From Calothrix membranacea FACHB-236 (lineage in GTDB: Bacteria > Cyanobacteriota > Cyanobacteriia > Cyanobacteriales > Nostocaceae): 64,000 bases of DNA. Numbering within the stretch: position 1 is the stretch's first letter; the number at the start of each line of letters is the position of its first letter. The DNA lies in contig NZ_JACJPX010000001.1 of assembly GCF_014696315.1 (NCBI RefSeq), forward strand, positions 62,001-126,000, read 5' to 3'. Shown here piece by piece: positions 8,724 through 17,845 of this stretch. Made by a program: the position numbers and the translations under genes. The notes beneath the pieces are model-generated. The model was not told where the DNA came from. It saw only the letters and a list, made by a program, of their open reading frames with translations, and ran no database searches.

Positions 8724-8783
8724 AGGGAGTGCGATCGCTATTTTTGGGGATCACCCTTGAGAATAGGCGATCGCACTTTCCCT
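8724..8783. repeat. imperfect inverted repeat built on two HIP1 sites
   Basis: AGGGAGTGCGATCGC followed by TATT pairs with AATA, GCGATCGCACT and CCCT about 25 nt downstream. The arms contain HIP1 octamers. It lies 52 nt after the stop of the preceding gene and could act as a terminator-like hairpin, though no clear T-run follows. Confidence 0.5.
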
Positions 8784-8841
8784 AAAATACATTTTCGCAG
8801 TTCGGTAGGATAGGCTTAGGCTAACCCAAACACTAGAAGTT

Positions 8842-9528
8842 ATGGTGAAAACTCCTCCCCAGCATCGGATAATTCCCTTTTTGGAAAATGGCGACAAACT
8901 TACCCGCTATGAATTTGAGCGTCGCTACAACGCCATGCCCAATTTGAAAAAAGCCGAATTAATTGAGGGAATTGTCTATACTATGCCTGCTGCTTTGCGT
9001 TTTAGAAGTCATGGTCAACCTCATGGCTGGATTATTGGTTGGTTGGTTAGTTACGAAGCAGCTACGCCTGGTGTAGCTTTGGGGGTTGAACCAACTGTAC
9101 GCTTAGACTTAGATAATGAACCTCAACCAGATGTAGTTCTACTGATCAATCCAGAAGCAGGAGGCCAAGCACGACTAAGTGAAGATGATTATATTGAAGG
9201 CGCGCCAGAGTTAATTGTCGAAATTGCTGCTAGTAGCGTAGCTATTGACCTTCATGCTAAAAAACAAGCTTATCGCCGCAATGGTGTAAAAGAATATATT
9301 GTTTGGCAAGTTCTAGAGCAAAAATTGAGTTGGTTTTATTTAGAAAAGGGTGAATATCTGGAATTAATACCTGATGAGCGTGGAATTCTGCGAAGTCGAG
9401 TCTTCCCAGGATTGTGGTTAGCAGTAGCAGAAGTATTAGCAGGGAATATGCAATCTGTCTTAGCTGTTTTACAAACAGGCTTGCAATCTACTGAACATAC
9501 AGCCTTTATCCAGCAATTAGCATCCTGA
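8842..9528 (+). CDS. Uma2 family (DUF820) PD-(D/E)XK-type nuclease
   Basis: The 228-aa protein has the family's marks: an early KAELIEG segment, a central PQPDVVLL with the metal-binding aspartate, PELIVEIAASSVAIDLHAKK with the E-x-K-like core, and the closing Y-x-x-x-GVKEYIVW. Uma2 proteins are abundant and multicopy in filamentous cyanobacteria; most have no known target and are considered restriction-like or transposon-derived nucleases. This one looks intact and stands alone, with no toxin-antitoxin partner or methyltransferase beside it. Activity is not proven by sequence. Confidence 0.85.
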   Translation: MVKTPPQHRIIPFLENGDKLTRYEFERRYNAMPNLKKAELIEGIVYTMPAALRFRSHGQPHGWIIGWLVSYEAATPGVALGVEPTVRLDLDNEPQPDVVLLINPEAGGQARLSEDDYIEGAPELIVEIAASSVAIDLHAKKQAYRRNGVKEYIVWQVLEQKLSWFYLEKGEYLELIPDERGILRSRVFPGLWLAVAEVLAGNMQSVLAVLQTGLQSTEHTAFIQQLAS

Positions 9529-9834
9529 ATAAGTTGCAGAGCTAGAAATACGCTAGCATCGGCAGTTGTAGAAATTGGCTTTGATAGATCATCTAGGATA
9601 CAAGAATACTAAAGCCTCAAACTGTGCCGTAGCAGACTGTACAGTAAGCTATTGTGAATATAGGGCACATTTATGAGTTGTAGCGTAAACTTTTTCAACA
9701 TAAACACTCATCAATAGTTATAATTTCCTATATGTTGAAAAAACTCTTAAGATTAGCGTAACAATTACATTAATAGTAAATAATTACGCTTCTCTCACCC
9801 CGACTAGCTGACAACCACATTAGGAGGACTATCT
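9529..9834. other. 306-nt intergenic region upstream of the aldolase gene
   Basis: It contains an inverted repeat (TTTTTCAACATA near 9692, TATGTTGAAAAA near 9732) and an AT-rich stretch before the aldolase start, which probably includes the promoter. TGTACAGT at 9638 resembles a transposon terminus by chance only. No gene is visible. Confidence 0.4.
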
Positions 9835-10914
9835 ATGGCGCTTGTACCCTTACGGCTGTTGTTGGATCACGCGGCTGAAAACGGTTACGGCATCCCAGCT
9901 TTCAACGTTAACAACTTGGAACAAATTCAGGCAATCCTGAAGGCTGCTGCTGAGACAGATAGCCCCGTAATTTTACAAGCTTCTCGTGGCGCTCGTAACT
10001 ATGCAGGAGAAAACTTCCTACGCCATTTGATTTTAGCGGCGGTAGAAACCTATCCTCATATTCCCATTGTCATGCACCAAGATCATGGCAATGCTCCTTC
10101 TACCTGCTATTCAGCAATTAAGAACAACTTCACCAGCGTCATGATGGACGGCTCGTTGGAAGCTGATGCTAAGACCCCAGCAAGCTTCGAGTACAACGTC
10201 CGTGTTACCAGCGAAGTTGTAAATGTAGCTCATTCTTTGGGTGTCAGCGTTGAAGGCGAACTCGGTTGCTTAGGTTCTCTAGAAACTGGTGCGGGTGAAG
10301 CTGAAGATGGTCATGGTTTTGAAGGTACACTCGATCACTCTCAATTGCTGACCGACCCCGACGAAGCTGTTAGCTTCGTAGAACAAACTCAAGTAGATGC
10401 TTTGGCTGTAGCTATTGGTACCAGCCACGGTGCTTACAAGTTTACCCGTAAGCCTACTGGTGAAATTTTGGCAATCAGCCGCATTGAAGAAATTCACCGC
10501 CGTTTGCCCAACACCCACTTGGTAATGCACGGTTCTTCCTCCGTACCTGAAGATTTAATTGCTGTAATTAACGAGTATGGTGGAGCAATTCCTGAAACCT
10601 ACGGCGTACCTGTAGAAGAAATTCAAAAAGGTATCAAGAGCGGTGTTCGTAAGGTAAACATTGACACCGACAACCGTTTGGCAATTACTGCTGCGGTACG
10701 TGAAGCTTTGGCAAAAAATCCCAAGGAATTTGACCCCCGTCACTTCCTCAAGCCTTCTATCACCTATATGCAGAAGGTTTGTGCAGAACGCTATCAGCAA
10801 TTTGGTACTGCTGGTAACGCTAGCAAGATTAAGCAAATTTCTCTGGAAGATTTTGCTGCTAAGTACGCTAAAGGCGAACTCAAAATGATCACCAAGGCAG
10901 CTGCTAAAGTCTAA
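9835..10914 (+). CDS. fbaA: class II fructose-1,6-bisphosphate aldolase
   Basis: A 359-aa, zinc-dependent aldolase that joins DHAP with glyceraldehyde-3-phosphate (or erythrose-4-phosphate) in the Calvin cycle, glycolysis and gluconeogenesis. Visible landmarks are [10 protein letters not shown] at the start, the catalytic/metal HQDHGN, the SVEGELG segment, GTSHGAYKF with a zinc-ligand His, LVMHGSSS with another, and [11 protein letters not shown] for phosphate binding. It is full length for the cyanobacterial type. A strong Shine-Dalgarno (TAGGAGGA) sits 7 nt before the ATG, and codon choice looks optimised, as expected for a highly expressed enzyme. Two hairpins follow, the second a clear intrinsic terminator. 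Confidence 0.97.
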   Translation: MALVPLRLLLDHAAENGYGIPAFNVNNLEQIQAILKAAAETDSPVILQASRGARNYAGENFLRHLILAAVETYPHIPIVMHQDHGNAPSTCYSAIKNNFTSVMMDGSLEADAKTPASFEYNVRVTSEVVNVAHSLGVSVEGELGCLGSLETGAGEAEDGHGFEGTLDHSQLLTDPDEAVSFVEQTQVDALAVAIGTSHGAYKFTRKPTGEILAISRIEEIHRRLPNTHLVMHGSSSVPEDLIAVINEYGGAIPETYGVPVEEIQKGIKSGVRKVNIDTDNRLAITAAVREALAKNPKEFDPRHFLKPSITYMQKVCAERYQQFGTAGNASKIKQISLEDFAAKYAKGELKMITKAAAKV

Positions 10915-10932
10915 TTTGGTTGAAAAATCATT

Positions 10933-10957
10933 AGGAGCATAGCAGGGCTTTGCTCCT
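10933..10957 (+). terminator. hairpin after aldolase gene
   Basis: AGGAGCA pairs with TGCTCCT across an 11-nt loop, 19 nt after the stop. No T-run follows, so it may stabilise the 3' end rather than terminate. Confidence 0.45.
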
Positions 10958-10990
10958 ATCAGTCTGGAAATTGTGATTTTAAGAGACATG

Positions 10991-11022
10991 AACCGGGTAG
11001 CACGAGTTACCTGGTTTTTTTA
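10991..11022 (+). terminator. intrinsic terminator of the aldolase gene
   Basis: AACCGGGTA pairs with TACCTGGTT (one G-U pair) across an 8-nt loop and is followed by a run of seven T. Confidence 0.8.
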
Positions 11023-11025
11023 TTT

Positions 11026-11172
11026 GGGGTAATGGGTAATGGGTAATGAGTAATGAGTAATGAGTAATGAGTAATTGGGGTTTGTCAGTTGTCATTTGGT
11101 ATTTTCTACCTCATCTCTCTCATCCCCCTCATCTCCCTCATCTCCCTCATCCCCAGTACCCAATCCCTAATC
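11026..11172. repeat. short tandem heptamer repeats (STRR type)
   Basis: TAATGGG/TAATGAG heptamers (about 11028-11078) are followed by CCCTCATC-type and CCCTAAT-type heptamers (about 11107-11172). Such degenerate 7-bp repeats between genes are typical of heterocystous cyanobacteria. The opposite polarity of the two blocks allows base pairing. Confidence 0.75.
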
Positions 11173-11173
11173 C

Positions 11174-12457
11174 CTAATCCCTCAAGCGTATAGCTACGCT
11201 ACCACCGTGGGCTGGTAAGCCTTCGGCTTGTGCTAGGGTGACTGCGGCTTGACCGATTTGCTGTAATGCTTGTTGATTGCATTCTAAATAGGTAATGCGT
11301 TTCAAAAAGTCGTAAACGCTTAAGCCGGAGGCAAAACGGGCGGAACGAGAGGTTGGGAGTACATGGTTGGGGCCGCCTAAATAATCACCAATGGCTTCTG
11401 GTGTATAGCGTCCTAAAAATAGGCTACCAGCACATTTGATTTCGCTAGCTAGTAATTGGGGGTTATCTATGCATAATTCTATGTGTTCTGGTGCTAGCTG
11501 GTTGATGAGGGGAATACTTTCGGCTAAATCGTTGACAATAATTACAGCCCCATGTTTTTCCCAACTGGCGGTAGCTACTGCTTTGGTAGCCAATTTGTTT
11601 AAGACTTGTTCAACTGATGCGATCGCATTTTGCGCGAATGCTGCTGAATCGGTAATTAAAATAGATTGGGCGCTAGGATCGTGTTCTGCTTGCGATAGTA
11701 AATCCCATGCAATCCATTCGGGATTATTTTTGTCATCTGCAACTACAAGAATTTCAGAAGGGCCAGCAATACTGTCAATTCCCACTGTGCCGAATACTTG
11801 GCGTTTGGCTTCGGCAACATAGGCATTACCAGGGCCAACAATTTTATCAACAGGGGTAATACTTTCTGTACCGTATGCTAGAGATGCGATCGCTTGTGCC
11901 CCACCAATACCATATATTTCTGTAACACCAGCAATTTTAGCGGCTGCGAGGACTGCAGGATTAATTTCACCGCGCGGCATTGGCACTGTCATCACTATGC
12001 GATCAACGCCAGCAATTTTCGCTGGTAGAGCATTCATTAATACCGAACTAGGATAACTAGCACGTCCGCCAGGTACATAAATTCCCACTTTTGACAGTGC
12101 TACCCAATTTAATCCCAGCCTGACACCAACTGTATCGGTATAGCCGATATCTTGGGGCAGTTGTTTTTCGTGAAATGCGGCAATTCTCTGTGCCGCTAGT
12201 TCTAAGGCTGCTGTCACATCCTTTGGACATTGGGCTGCAAGTTCGGCAATAAATGTGTCACTTAGACGCAAAGACTCAGAATGATAATGGTCAAAGCGGT
12301 TAGTATAGTCATGGACTGCCGCATCACCACGCACTTTGACATCAGCCAGAATCTCTCTTACTGTCCCGCTAACATCAACAGTTGCTTCCCGGCGATCGTT
12401 TACAAGTGCTTTGAATTGGGTAGAAAAATCTTTGTCGGTTGTTTGAAGTAGCTGCAT
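11174..12457 (-). CDS. hisD: histidinol dehydrogenase
   Basis: A 427-aa enzyme that oxidises L-histidinol to L-histidine in two NAD-dependent steps, the end of histidine synthesis. The family signature is complete: GPGNAYVAEAKRQVFG, IDSIAGPSEILVVAD, LLSQAEHDPSAQS (zinc ligand), and QLAPEHIEL with the catalytic Glu-His pair. The C-terminal TSRSARFASGLSVYDFLKR is also present. Length is normal. It is not in a his operon here; the neighbours are an aldolase and a secreted unknown, as is common in cyanobacteria, where his genes are scattered. Confidence 0.97.
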   Translation of the reverse strand: MQLLQTTDKDFSTQFKALVNDRREATVDVSGTVREILADVKVRGDAAVHDYTNRFDHYHSESLRLSDTFIAELAAQCPKDVTAALELAAQRIAAFHEKQLPQDIGYTDTVGVRLGLNWVALSKVGIYVPGGRASYPSSVLMNALPAKIAGVDRIVMTVPMPRGEINPAVLAAAKIAGVTEIYGIGGAQAIASLAYGTESITPVDKIVGPGNAYVAEAKRQVFGTVGIDSIAGPSEILVVADDKNNPEWIAWDLLSQAEHDPSAQSILITDSAAFAQNAIASVEQVLNKLATKAVATASWEKHGAVIIVNDLAESIPLINQLAPEHIELCIDNPQLLASEIKCAGSLFLGRYTPEAIGDYLGGPNHVLPTSRSARFASGLSVYDFLKRITYLECNQQALQQIGQAAVTLAQAEGLPAHGGSVAIRLRD

Positions 12458-12599
12458 GGACAGTATCTTAAATGCGCTAAGGTCAATAATAAATCGGAGT
12501 ACGAACTATAGAATTTTACCTTAAAAATTAGGGTAATAATTTCTATTTTTCCAAATCTATCCTTAACTTTCTCAATTTAAATTATTGAGATTGTGATTT

Positions 12600-13259
12600 T
12601 TAGTAAACAGCTTTCCAAGCTTCTACAGTTCGTTTACCTATTTGGCTATCAACAGATTCTCCACTTTCTGATAATAGCCTAATAGTTACATTTTGAACTG
12701 GTGACTTTTTGAGAGCAGTTGCTAACTCATCAGTAACTTTAAATGTACCGTTGTTGCCTGCTAAACGAAATACCTGTTCGCCTATTTTGATATAGAGGTT
12801 ACTAATCTTTAATGTGTTGTTGGAAATCAAACACTCTGGTGCTGCTAGTAGCGCATGATAGTATGAGCGATAGGCGCAATTGCGAGTGCTATAACCTAAA
12901 AGCACACGGATAGAATTGCGACTCCAAAGGCTAATTACTACAACCCTAGCATTATTATTTACAAAATTACTCGAGAAATAATTGCGGTCAAAAATACCGA
13001 CATAATTTCCTTCAAAAGGGTCTTCAATTTTTACAGGCTTTGACCAAGGTACATCCATATTGGTACCCAAAGCGGCTGATTTAACAACTGGTAATTCCGC
13101 AGAAGCTTTAGCTAGCTCATGCTTTGTCTGTGCTACCGCTGACTGAGCAGAAATTATGCTTGTTGTAGCTAAATTTAAAGATGCTAGACTGAATCCTACT
13201 ATTGCCAGTCTAGTCAAACTCCAAATTCTTTGATTGTTATCCTTGGAGGACATTAACAT
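12600..13259 (-). CDS. secreted protein of unknown function (219 aa)
   Basis: I do not recognise this family. The N-terminus has a basic start and a hydrophobic segment (LAIVGFSLASLNLATT, about residues 17-32), and a likely cleavage site after AVAQ or near ISAQSAVA, so export is expected. The mature part contains DPFEGNYVGIFDRNYF and a central pair of cysteines (NCAYRSYYHALLAAPEC) that could form a disulfide. Start choice is uncertain: ATG 13253 (MSSKDNN) is as good as 13259. It is transcribed towards hisD but separated by 142 nt of AT-rich DNA, so it is probably independent. Confidence 0.75.
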   Translation of the reverse strand: MLMSSKDNNQRIWSLTRLAIVGFSLASLNLATTSIISAQSAVAQTKHELAKASAELPVVKSAALGTNMDVPWSKPVKIEDPFEGNYVGIFDRNYFSSNFVNNNARVVVISLWSRNSIRVLLGYSTRNCAYRSYYHALLAAPECLISNNTLKISNLYIKIGEQVFRLAGNNGTFKVTDELATALKKSPVQNVTIRLLSESGESVDSQIGKRTVEAWKAVY

Positions 13260-13606
13260 AAATGAATAAAAAACTTAGATATTACAATTAACCGCTAATT
13301 AGTGATGAGTATTTATCCTTTATAGTTATCACCTTTGTTAGCGGCTAGGTATATTACAAATATAGCTACAATTTTTATGAGTGCGGCTGTAAAAGTATAG
13401 TCTAAACTAAAGTTTACCTAGTGAAAAAATCTAGCAGGTTACTTGACTCTTTTCTCAGTGTTCGCAAGATAAATTATTTACTTTGAATATTATCTACAGA
13501 TAAACTCTTAAATGCATATTTTATTGTTTAAAAGCTTTATTAATAAGCATAGTAGAACTTAGGCTTGAAATAGCATGATTAATCAGCAAAAACAGCAAAT
13601 TTCGCT
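13260..13606. other. 347-nt AT-rich intergenic region
   Basis: It lies upstream of the secreted protein gene and downstream of the acylphosphatase gene. The promoter of the former is expected here. I see no gene, strong hairpin or repeat. Confidence 0.4.
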
Positions 13607-13903
13607 TCAACGCCTCACGTCAAATCCTCGCAAACCTTCCGGTTCTTCATAGTCAACCGCAACATTTTTGACAATAGCTGCCGGCGGGCCGTTATGACAC
13701 CAACGCACCATCTCTTCTACCACTTCTCGCGCACCTTCAAAAACTGCTTCCACTCGACTATCGGGAAGATTTCGCACCCAACCAGTTAATCCTAATTGGC
13801 TTGCTGTATATACTGTAGCGTAGCGATAGCCAACGCCTTGGACGCGGCCAGAAACGAAAACATGAACACGGATGAGTTTTGACAGTGGAGTAGAATTTTG
13901 CAT
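13607..13903 (-). CDS. acyP: acylphosphatase
   Basis: A 98-aa enzyme hydrolysing acyl phosphates such as carbamoyl or 1,3-bisphosphoglycerate. The two signature patterns are visible: VFVSGRVQGVGYRYAT, with the phosphate-binding loop and catalytic Arg, and LGLTGWVRNLPDSRVEAVFEG, with the catalytic Asn. The open frame extends 29 codons upstream to 13990, but the family is about 90-100 aa, and the ATG at 13903 (MQNSTPLSK) gives the usual length. The next gene is divergent, about 210 nt away. Confidence 0.92.
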   Translation of the reverse strand: MQNSTPLSKLIRVHVFVSGRVQGVGYRYATVYTASQLGLTGWVRNLPDSRVEAVFEGAREVVEEMVRWCHNGPPAAIVKNVAVDYEEPEGLRGFDVRR

Positions 13904-14113
13904 TGACTGGTCAATAGTTGACAATTTCCAGCCTACCGAATTTTGGCTGATGACTTTATCCCAAAATGTAGACAGGCACAAAATCATCACTAGATTTGGC
14001 AGTTTATTGGATTATATAGTGATAGAGTGTTTTGCACTAGGAGTGCGATCGCATTCCTTATTCGCCACAATTACCAATTATCCAACGCGTCGATTTGGAA
14101 TTTCAACTCGCTT

Positions 14114-14497
14114 ATGTCTAATTTGCCACCACTCAACACAGATACTATTTGGGCAGTTCTCAACGAAACGATAGATGATGCAACAGTCAACCAATTGGTA
14201 TGGCATTACTTAGGTTATCGTTATAACTCATCAACTGGAGAATGGGACAATAGCGAAGTCGCACCAGAATGGCGGGATGAGTACCCACAACCACCGGATT
14301 TCATTGACAGCAGACCCGCCACAGTGAAATTGACTCGTTCCATACCTAAAGAAAACAAACAAATCCTCAAAGAAAAGTTAGGTTTTAAAGGTTACAAAAT
14401 TGGTGAATTTGGCCCTCGGCAAACTCGTCGGGCAACTGCTGCGAATTGGTTATATAGTTATATGAATCCCGTAAACAGCAACTTAGAGTCAGTTTAA
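14114..14497 (+). CDS. DUF1823-like conserved protein (127 aa)
   Basis: A cyanobacterial/plastid-type conserved protein that I recall as DUF1823, with unknown function. Characteristic stretches are TIWAVLNETIDDATVNQLVW, APEWRDEYPQPPDFI, and the basic C-terminal FGPRQTRRATAANWLYSY. It is soluble with no signal peptide. The frame is open from 14027, but the ATG at 14114 (MSNLPPLNTD) starts just before the conserved region and is chosen here. It is divergent from the acylphosphatase gene. Confidence 0.8.
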   Translation: MSNLPPLNTDTIWAVLNETIDDATVNQLVWHYLGYRYNSSTGEWDNSEVAPEWRDEYPQPPDFIDSRPATVKLTRSIPKENKQILKEKLGFKGYKIGEFGPRQTRRATAANWLYSYMNPVNSNLESV

Positions 14498-14776
14498 CTA
14501 GAGTCAAGAGTCAAGAGCCAAGAGTCTGAATTTTTAGAATTTTGAGTACAGACGCTATTAATCAGGTCTCTCTAACTCTTGACTAACTCTGCCAAAAAAT
14601 ATAATTATTGCCTAAATATTCAAATAATAAATTTCCAACTAATATTCAATCAATATTAAATTTCTTCCCGTAGATAGAGGATGTAATAAGTTAATTATTT
14701 CCCCTGGGCGATTGGCTAAATCAATTGGAGAGAGGAAAATATTTTTACCAACATTTTCTACTCCTCATACAATTAT

Positions 14777-16435
14777 ATGGCAAAGCCAGTTGAATTTAAT
14801 TTATTTGCACCTTACAACAAAGGAGCAGCATTAATTGGTTCTTTTTCTAATTGGGAAGATATCCCAATGGAAAAGGGTGAAGATGGTTATTTTCGCACTT
14901 CTGTTGAATTAGAAGATGGTGTTTATCAATATAAATTCCGCGTCCAATCAAATTCATGGTTTCTAGAACCAGAACAATGGGTTGATGTTACAGACCCTTA
15001 TGCAACTAATATTGATGAAGTAGGCGGTCAAGATAACGGTATCGTCAGAATCAAAGATGGTGAAAGAATTGTTGATACCTACGTTTGGCAACATGATGAT
15101 AAACATTTGCCAGCTGACCATGAATTAGTAATATATGAATTGCACATTGGTGACTTTTCCGGTGGGGAAGATGATCCCTATGCACGCGGAAAGTATAAAC
15201 ACGTTGTTGAAAAATTAGATTATCTGTGTGAATTAGGAATTAATGCTATTGAGTTGATGCCAGTTAAAGAATATCCTGGTGATTATAGTTGGGGTTATAA
15301 CCCTCGTCATTTCTTTGCACCGGAATCTAGTTATGGTGCGACAGAGGGATTAAAAAAATTAATTGATGAATGTCATGCTAGGGGTATTCGCGTCATTATG
15401 GATGGTATCTATAACCATTCAGAAGCTTCTAGCCCATTAACACAAATTGACCACGATTATTGGTATCACCATGCGCCACGTGACCCTGATAATAGTTGGG
15501 GGCCTGAGTTTAACTATGAACATTATGATGAAAATTTAGAAACTTATCCTGCACGCAAATTTACTGGTGATACAGTTAGGTTTTGGATTGAAGAATATCA
15601 TATAGATGGTATTCGCTATGATGCAGCACGCCAAATTGCTAACTATGATTTCATGCACTGGATTGTGCAGGAAGCGAAAAATGCTGCTGGTTCTAAACCC
15701 TTTTATAATATTGCCGAACACATTCCCGAAACTACCAGCATTACCAATGTCGATGGCCCTATGGATGGTTGCTGGCATGATAGTTTTTATCATACTGTGA
15801 CTGCACATATTTTTGGTGAAACCTTTGATTTAGAAAACCTCAAAGACGTAATTGATTGTAAGCGTCAAGGTTTTATGGGTGCTACCAATGTGGTGAATTA
15901 CCTCACTAACCACGACCATAATCACTTGATGGTAGAATTAGGCGATCGCAATATTTTTGATGAAGAAGCATTTAGAAGAATTAAATTAGGAGTTGCTATC
16001 CTATTTACCGCTGTTGGTGTTCCTTTAGTTTGGATGGGTGAAGAGTTTGGAGAGTATAAGCCCAAACAACCGGAATCCGCTAAAATCGACTGGACACTAT
16101 TAGGTAATGAACTAAATTCTAGTTTGTTTGATTACTATAAAGGCTTGGTTAATCTGCGGAAAAATAGCCATGCACTCTACACAGAAAATATTGATTTTAT
16201 TCATGAAAATCCTGAAGCAAAAGTGCTAGCTTACAGCCGTTGGAATGAGGAAGGTTCTCGTGTAGTAGTCGTAGCAAATTTCTCCGAAGACTTCCTATCT
16301 GGTTATCATGTTCCTAATTTCCCTAATGGCGGTACATGGCACGAGTGGACAGCTAATTATGATGTGGAAGCTGGCGACGATGGTATCATCACTGATATCG
16401 GCCCCTATGAAGCTAAAGTATTTGTTTGGCAGTAA
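14777..16435 (+). CDS. GH13 alpha-amylase/branching-enzyme-like protein (paralogue 1)
   Basis: Residues 1-95 form an E-set/CBM48-like domain (LIGSFSNWEDIPM, YQYKFRVQ). The GH13 barrel follows from about residue 115. Catalytic positions are present: nucleophile Asp in DGIRYDAARQ (about 281), acid/base Glu in YNIAEHIPE (about 314) and the transition-state Asp in TNHDHNH (about 380). Region I reads MDGIYNH. The C-terminal beta domain ends with YEAKVFVWQ. At 552 aa it is shorter than true GlgB and resembles uncharacterised cyanobacterial glucan-active GH13 enzymes. No signal peptide, so it would act on cytoplasmic glycogen or maltodextrins. A close paralogue lies at 21760. An intrinsic terminator follows. 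Confidence 0.88.
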   Translation: MAKPVEFNLFAPYNKGAALIGSFSNWEDIPMEKGEDGYFRTSVELEDGVYQYKFRVQSNSWFLEPEQWVDVTDPYATNIDEVGGQDNGIVRIKDGERIVDTYVWQHDDKHLPADHELVIYELHIGDFSGGEDDPYARGKYKHVVEKLDYLCELGINAIELMPVKEYPGDYSWGYNPRHFFAPESSYGATEGLKKLIDECHARGIRVIMDGIYNHSEASSPLTQIDHDYWYHHAPRDPDNSWGPEFNYEHYDENLETYPARKFTGDTVRFWIEEYHIDGIRYDAARQIANYDFMHWIVQEAKNAAGSKPFYNIAEHIPETTSITNVDGPMDGCWHDSFYHTVTAHIFGETFDLENLKDVIDCKRQGFMGATNVVNYLTNHDHNHLMVELGDRNIFDEEAFRRIKLGVAILFTAVGVPLVWMGEEFGEYKPKQPESAKIDWTLLGNELNSSLFDYYKGLVNLRKNSHALYTENIDFIHENPEAKVLAYSRWNEEGSRVVVVANFSEDFLSGYHVPNFPNGGTWHEWTANYDVEAGDDGIITDIGPYEAKVFVWQ

Positions 16436-16478
16436 TTGATTACACTGGTACTGAGAAAACGCTCCAAATCAAAATAAC

Positions 16479-16505
16479 AGGGGGGAAATATTGCCCCCCT
16501 TTTTC
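16479..16505 (+). terminator. intrinsic terminator of GH13 gene 1
   Basis: AGGGGGG pairs with CCCCCCT across an 8-nt loop (AAATATTG), followed by TTTTTC, 43 nt after the stop. Confidence 0.85.
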
Positions 16506-16692
16506 TTTAGCTTTATCAACTGAACCATAGAGCAGATTTGCTATGTCTAATAAAATACACTTGAGGAAAAAATTTGTTATTTATCAAACTTGGTAATTTG
16601 AGAGTTCTATGATATTGTGGTGTATTTTTTGACTATAAATGTGTATAATTTTTAAGTCTCAATTTAGTAGCATAAATCACAATTTCCGCTCC

Positions 16693-17736
16693 ATGCACCA
16701 CATATTATTCAACGCCAACATTGAGAATTCTCACGTCCTATTAACTCCAAATGAAGTAAAAACCAAACTACCATTAACTAAATTAGCTGAAGAAACTGTT
16801 TTAAAATATCGCGAAGAACTAGAACAAATTCTCGATTTTCAAGACAGAAGAAAATTTATAGTAGTTGGCCCCTGCTCAATTCACGATCCAAAAGCAGCAC
16901 TAGAATATTCGCAAAGATTGAAGAACTTGGCAGAAAAAGTCAAGGATAAAATATTATTAGTGATGCGGGTTTACTTTGAGAAACCCAGAACCACAGTAGG
17001 CTGGAAAGGATTAATCAACGATCCTGAAATGGATGATTCTTTCCATGTAGAAAATGGTTTATTAATTGCGCGAGAATTACTGTTACAAATTGCTGAATTA
17101 GGTTTACCAGCAGCTACAGAAGCACTTGACCCAATTATCCCTCAATATATTAGTGAACTCATAGCTTGGTCTGCCATTGGCGCACGCACAACTGAATCAC
17201 AAACTCACCGTGAAATGGCAAGTGGACTTTCCATGCCTGTGGGTTTTAAAAACGGTACAGATGGTAATATCCAAGTAGCTTTAAATGCCTTACAATCTGC
17301 GAGAATGCCTCACAATTTCCTCGGCATTAATCAAGATGGACAGGTGAGTGTATTTCAAACTAGAGGAAACCCATACGGGCACGTTATTTTAAGAGGTGGA
17401 AATCAACCTAACTTTGATGCAGCTAGCGTCAAAATTGTCGAAGAAAAATTGAAAGAGGCAAAATTGCCACCCAGAATTGTGATTGACTGTAGTCATGGTA
17501 ATACGAATAAGGATTACAGATTACAATCTGCAGTCTTAGAAGATGTGATTCAACAAGTAGTAGATGGCAATACTTCAATTGTGGGTATGATGCTGGAATC
17601 GAATTTATTTGAAGGTAGTCAATCAGTAAATTGCCAGAAATCAGAATTAAAATATGGTGTTTCAGTAACAGACAAATGTATCGGCTGGGAGGAAACAGAA
17701 AGAATAATTTTGGCGGCTTACGAAAAGCTGAAATAA
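16693..17736 (+). CDS. aroF: DAHP synthase, AroF/AroG/AroH (type I-alpha) class
   Basis: It condenses PEP and erythrose-4-phosphate to DAHP, the first step of the shikimate pathway. Visible marks are VVGPCSIHDPKAA, MRVYFEKPRTTVGWKG, ARTTESQTHREMASGLSMP, GFKNGTDG, and the metal-binding IDCSHGNTNK and MLESNLFEG. It lines up with the E. coli AroG type along its length. Enzymes of this class are feedback-inhibited by an aromatic amino acid; which one cannot be read by eye. The frame opens at 16639, but ATG 16693 (MHHILFNAN) gives the usual N-terminus. A second DAHP synthase of a different class lies at 24838. Confidence 0.95.
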   Translation: MHHILFNANIENSHVLLTPNEVKTKLPLTKLAEETVLKYREELEQILDFQDRRKFIVVGPCSIHDPKAALEYSQRLKNLAEKVKDKILLVMRVYFEKPRTTVGWKGLINDPEMDDSFHVENGLLIARELLLQIAELGLPAATEALDPIIPQYISELIAWSAIGARTTESQTHREMASGLSMPVGFKNGTDGNIQVALNALQSARMPHNFLGINQDGQVSVFQTRGNPYGHVILRGGNQPNFDAASVKIVEEKLKEAKLPPRIVIDCSHGNTNKDYRLQSAVLEDVIQQVVDGNTSIVGMMLESNLFEGSQSVNCQKSELKYGVSVTDKCIGWEETERIILAAYEKLK

Positions 17737-17753
17737 TGATTTATTTGTAATTT

Positions 17754-17833
17754 GTAGGGTGCGTTAGGCAAAAGCCCTAACGCACCGCTAGTTAAATTGA
17801 GATGGTGCGTTACACTTCGTTAACGCACCCTGC
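17754..17833. repeat. palindromic MITE-like repeat (GGTGCGTTA family)
   Basis: The outer arms GTAGGGTGCGTTA and TAACGCACCCTGC enclose two internal hairpins (GGTGCGTTAGG with CCCTAACGCACC; GGTGCGTTA with TAACGCACC). It lies between two convergent genes. Related copies are at 48238, about 50140 and 61398. Confidence 0.75.
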
Positions 17834-17845
17834 TATTGATGAAAC

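Noticed and set aside
9638-9645. TGTACAGT before the aldolase gene as a second transposon end
   Set aside because: Only eight bases match; the following bases do not continue the TnsB-type repeat seen at 60085-60122.
10555-10989. Minus-strand 144-aa frame in the aldolase gene
   Set aside because: Lies antisense to a certain, strongly codon-biased gene and has no recognisable motif.
11026-11172. CRISPR array
   Set aside because: Units are 7 bp with no spacers; these are degenerate heptamer tandem repeats.
13607-13990. 127-aa acylphosphatase from the first ATG
   Set aside because: The 29 extra residues are unlike the family N-terminus; ATG 13903 gives the usual length.
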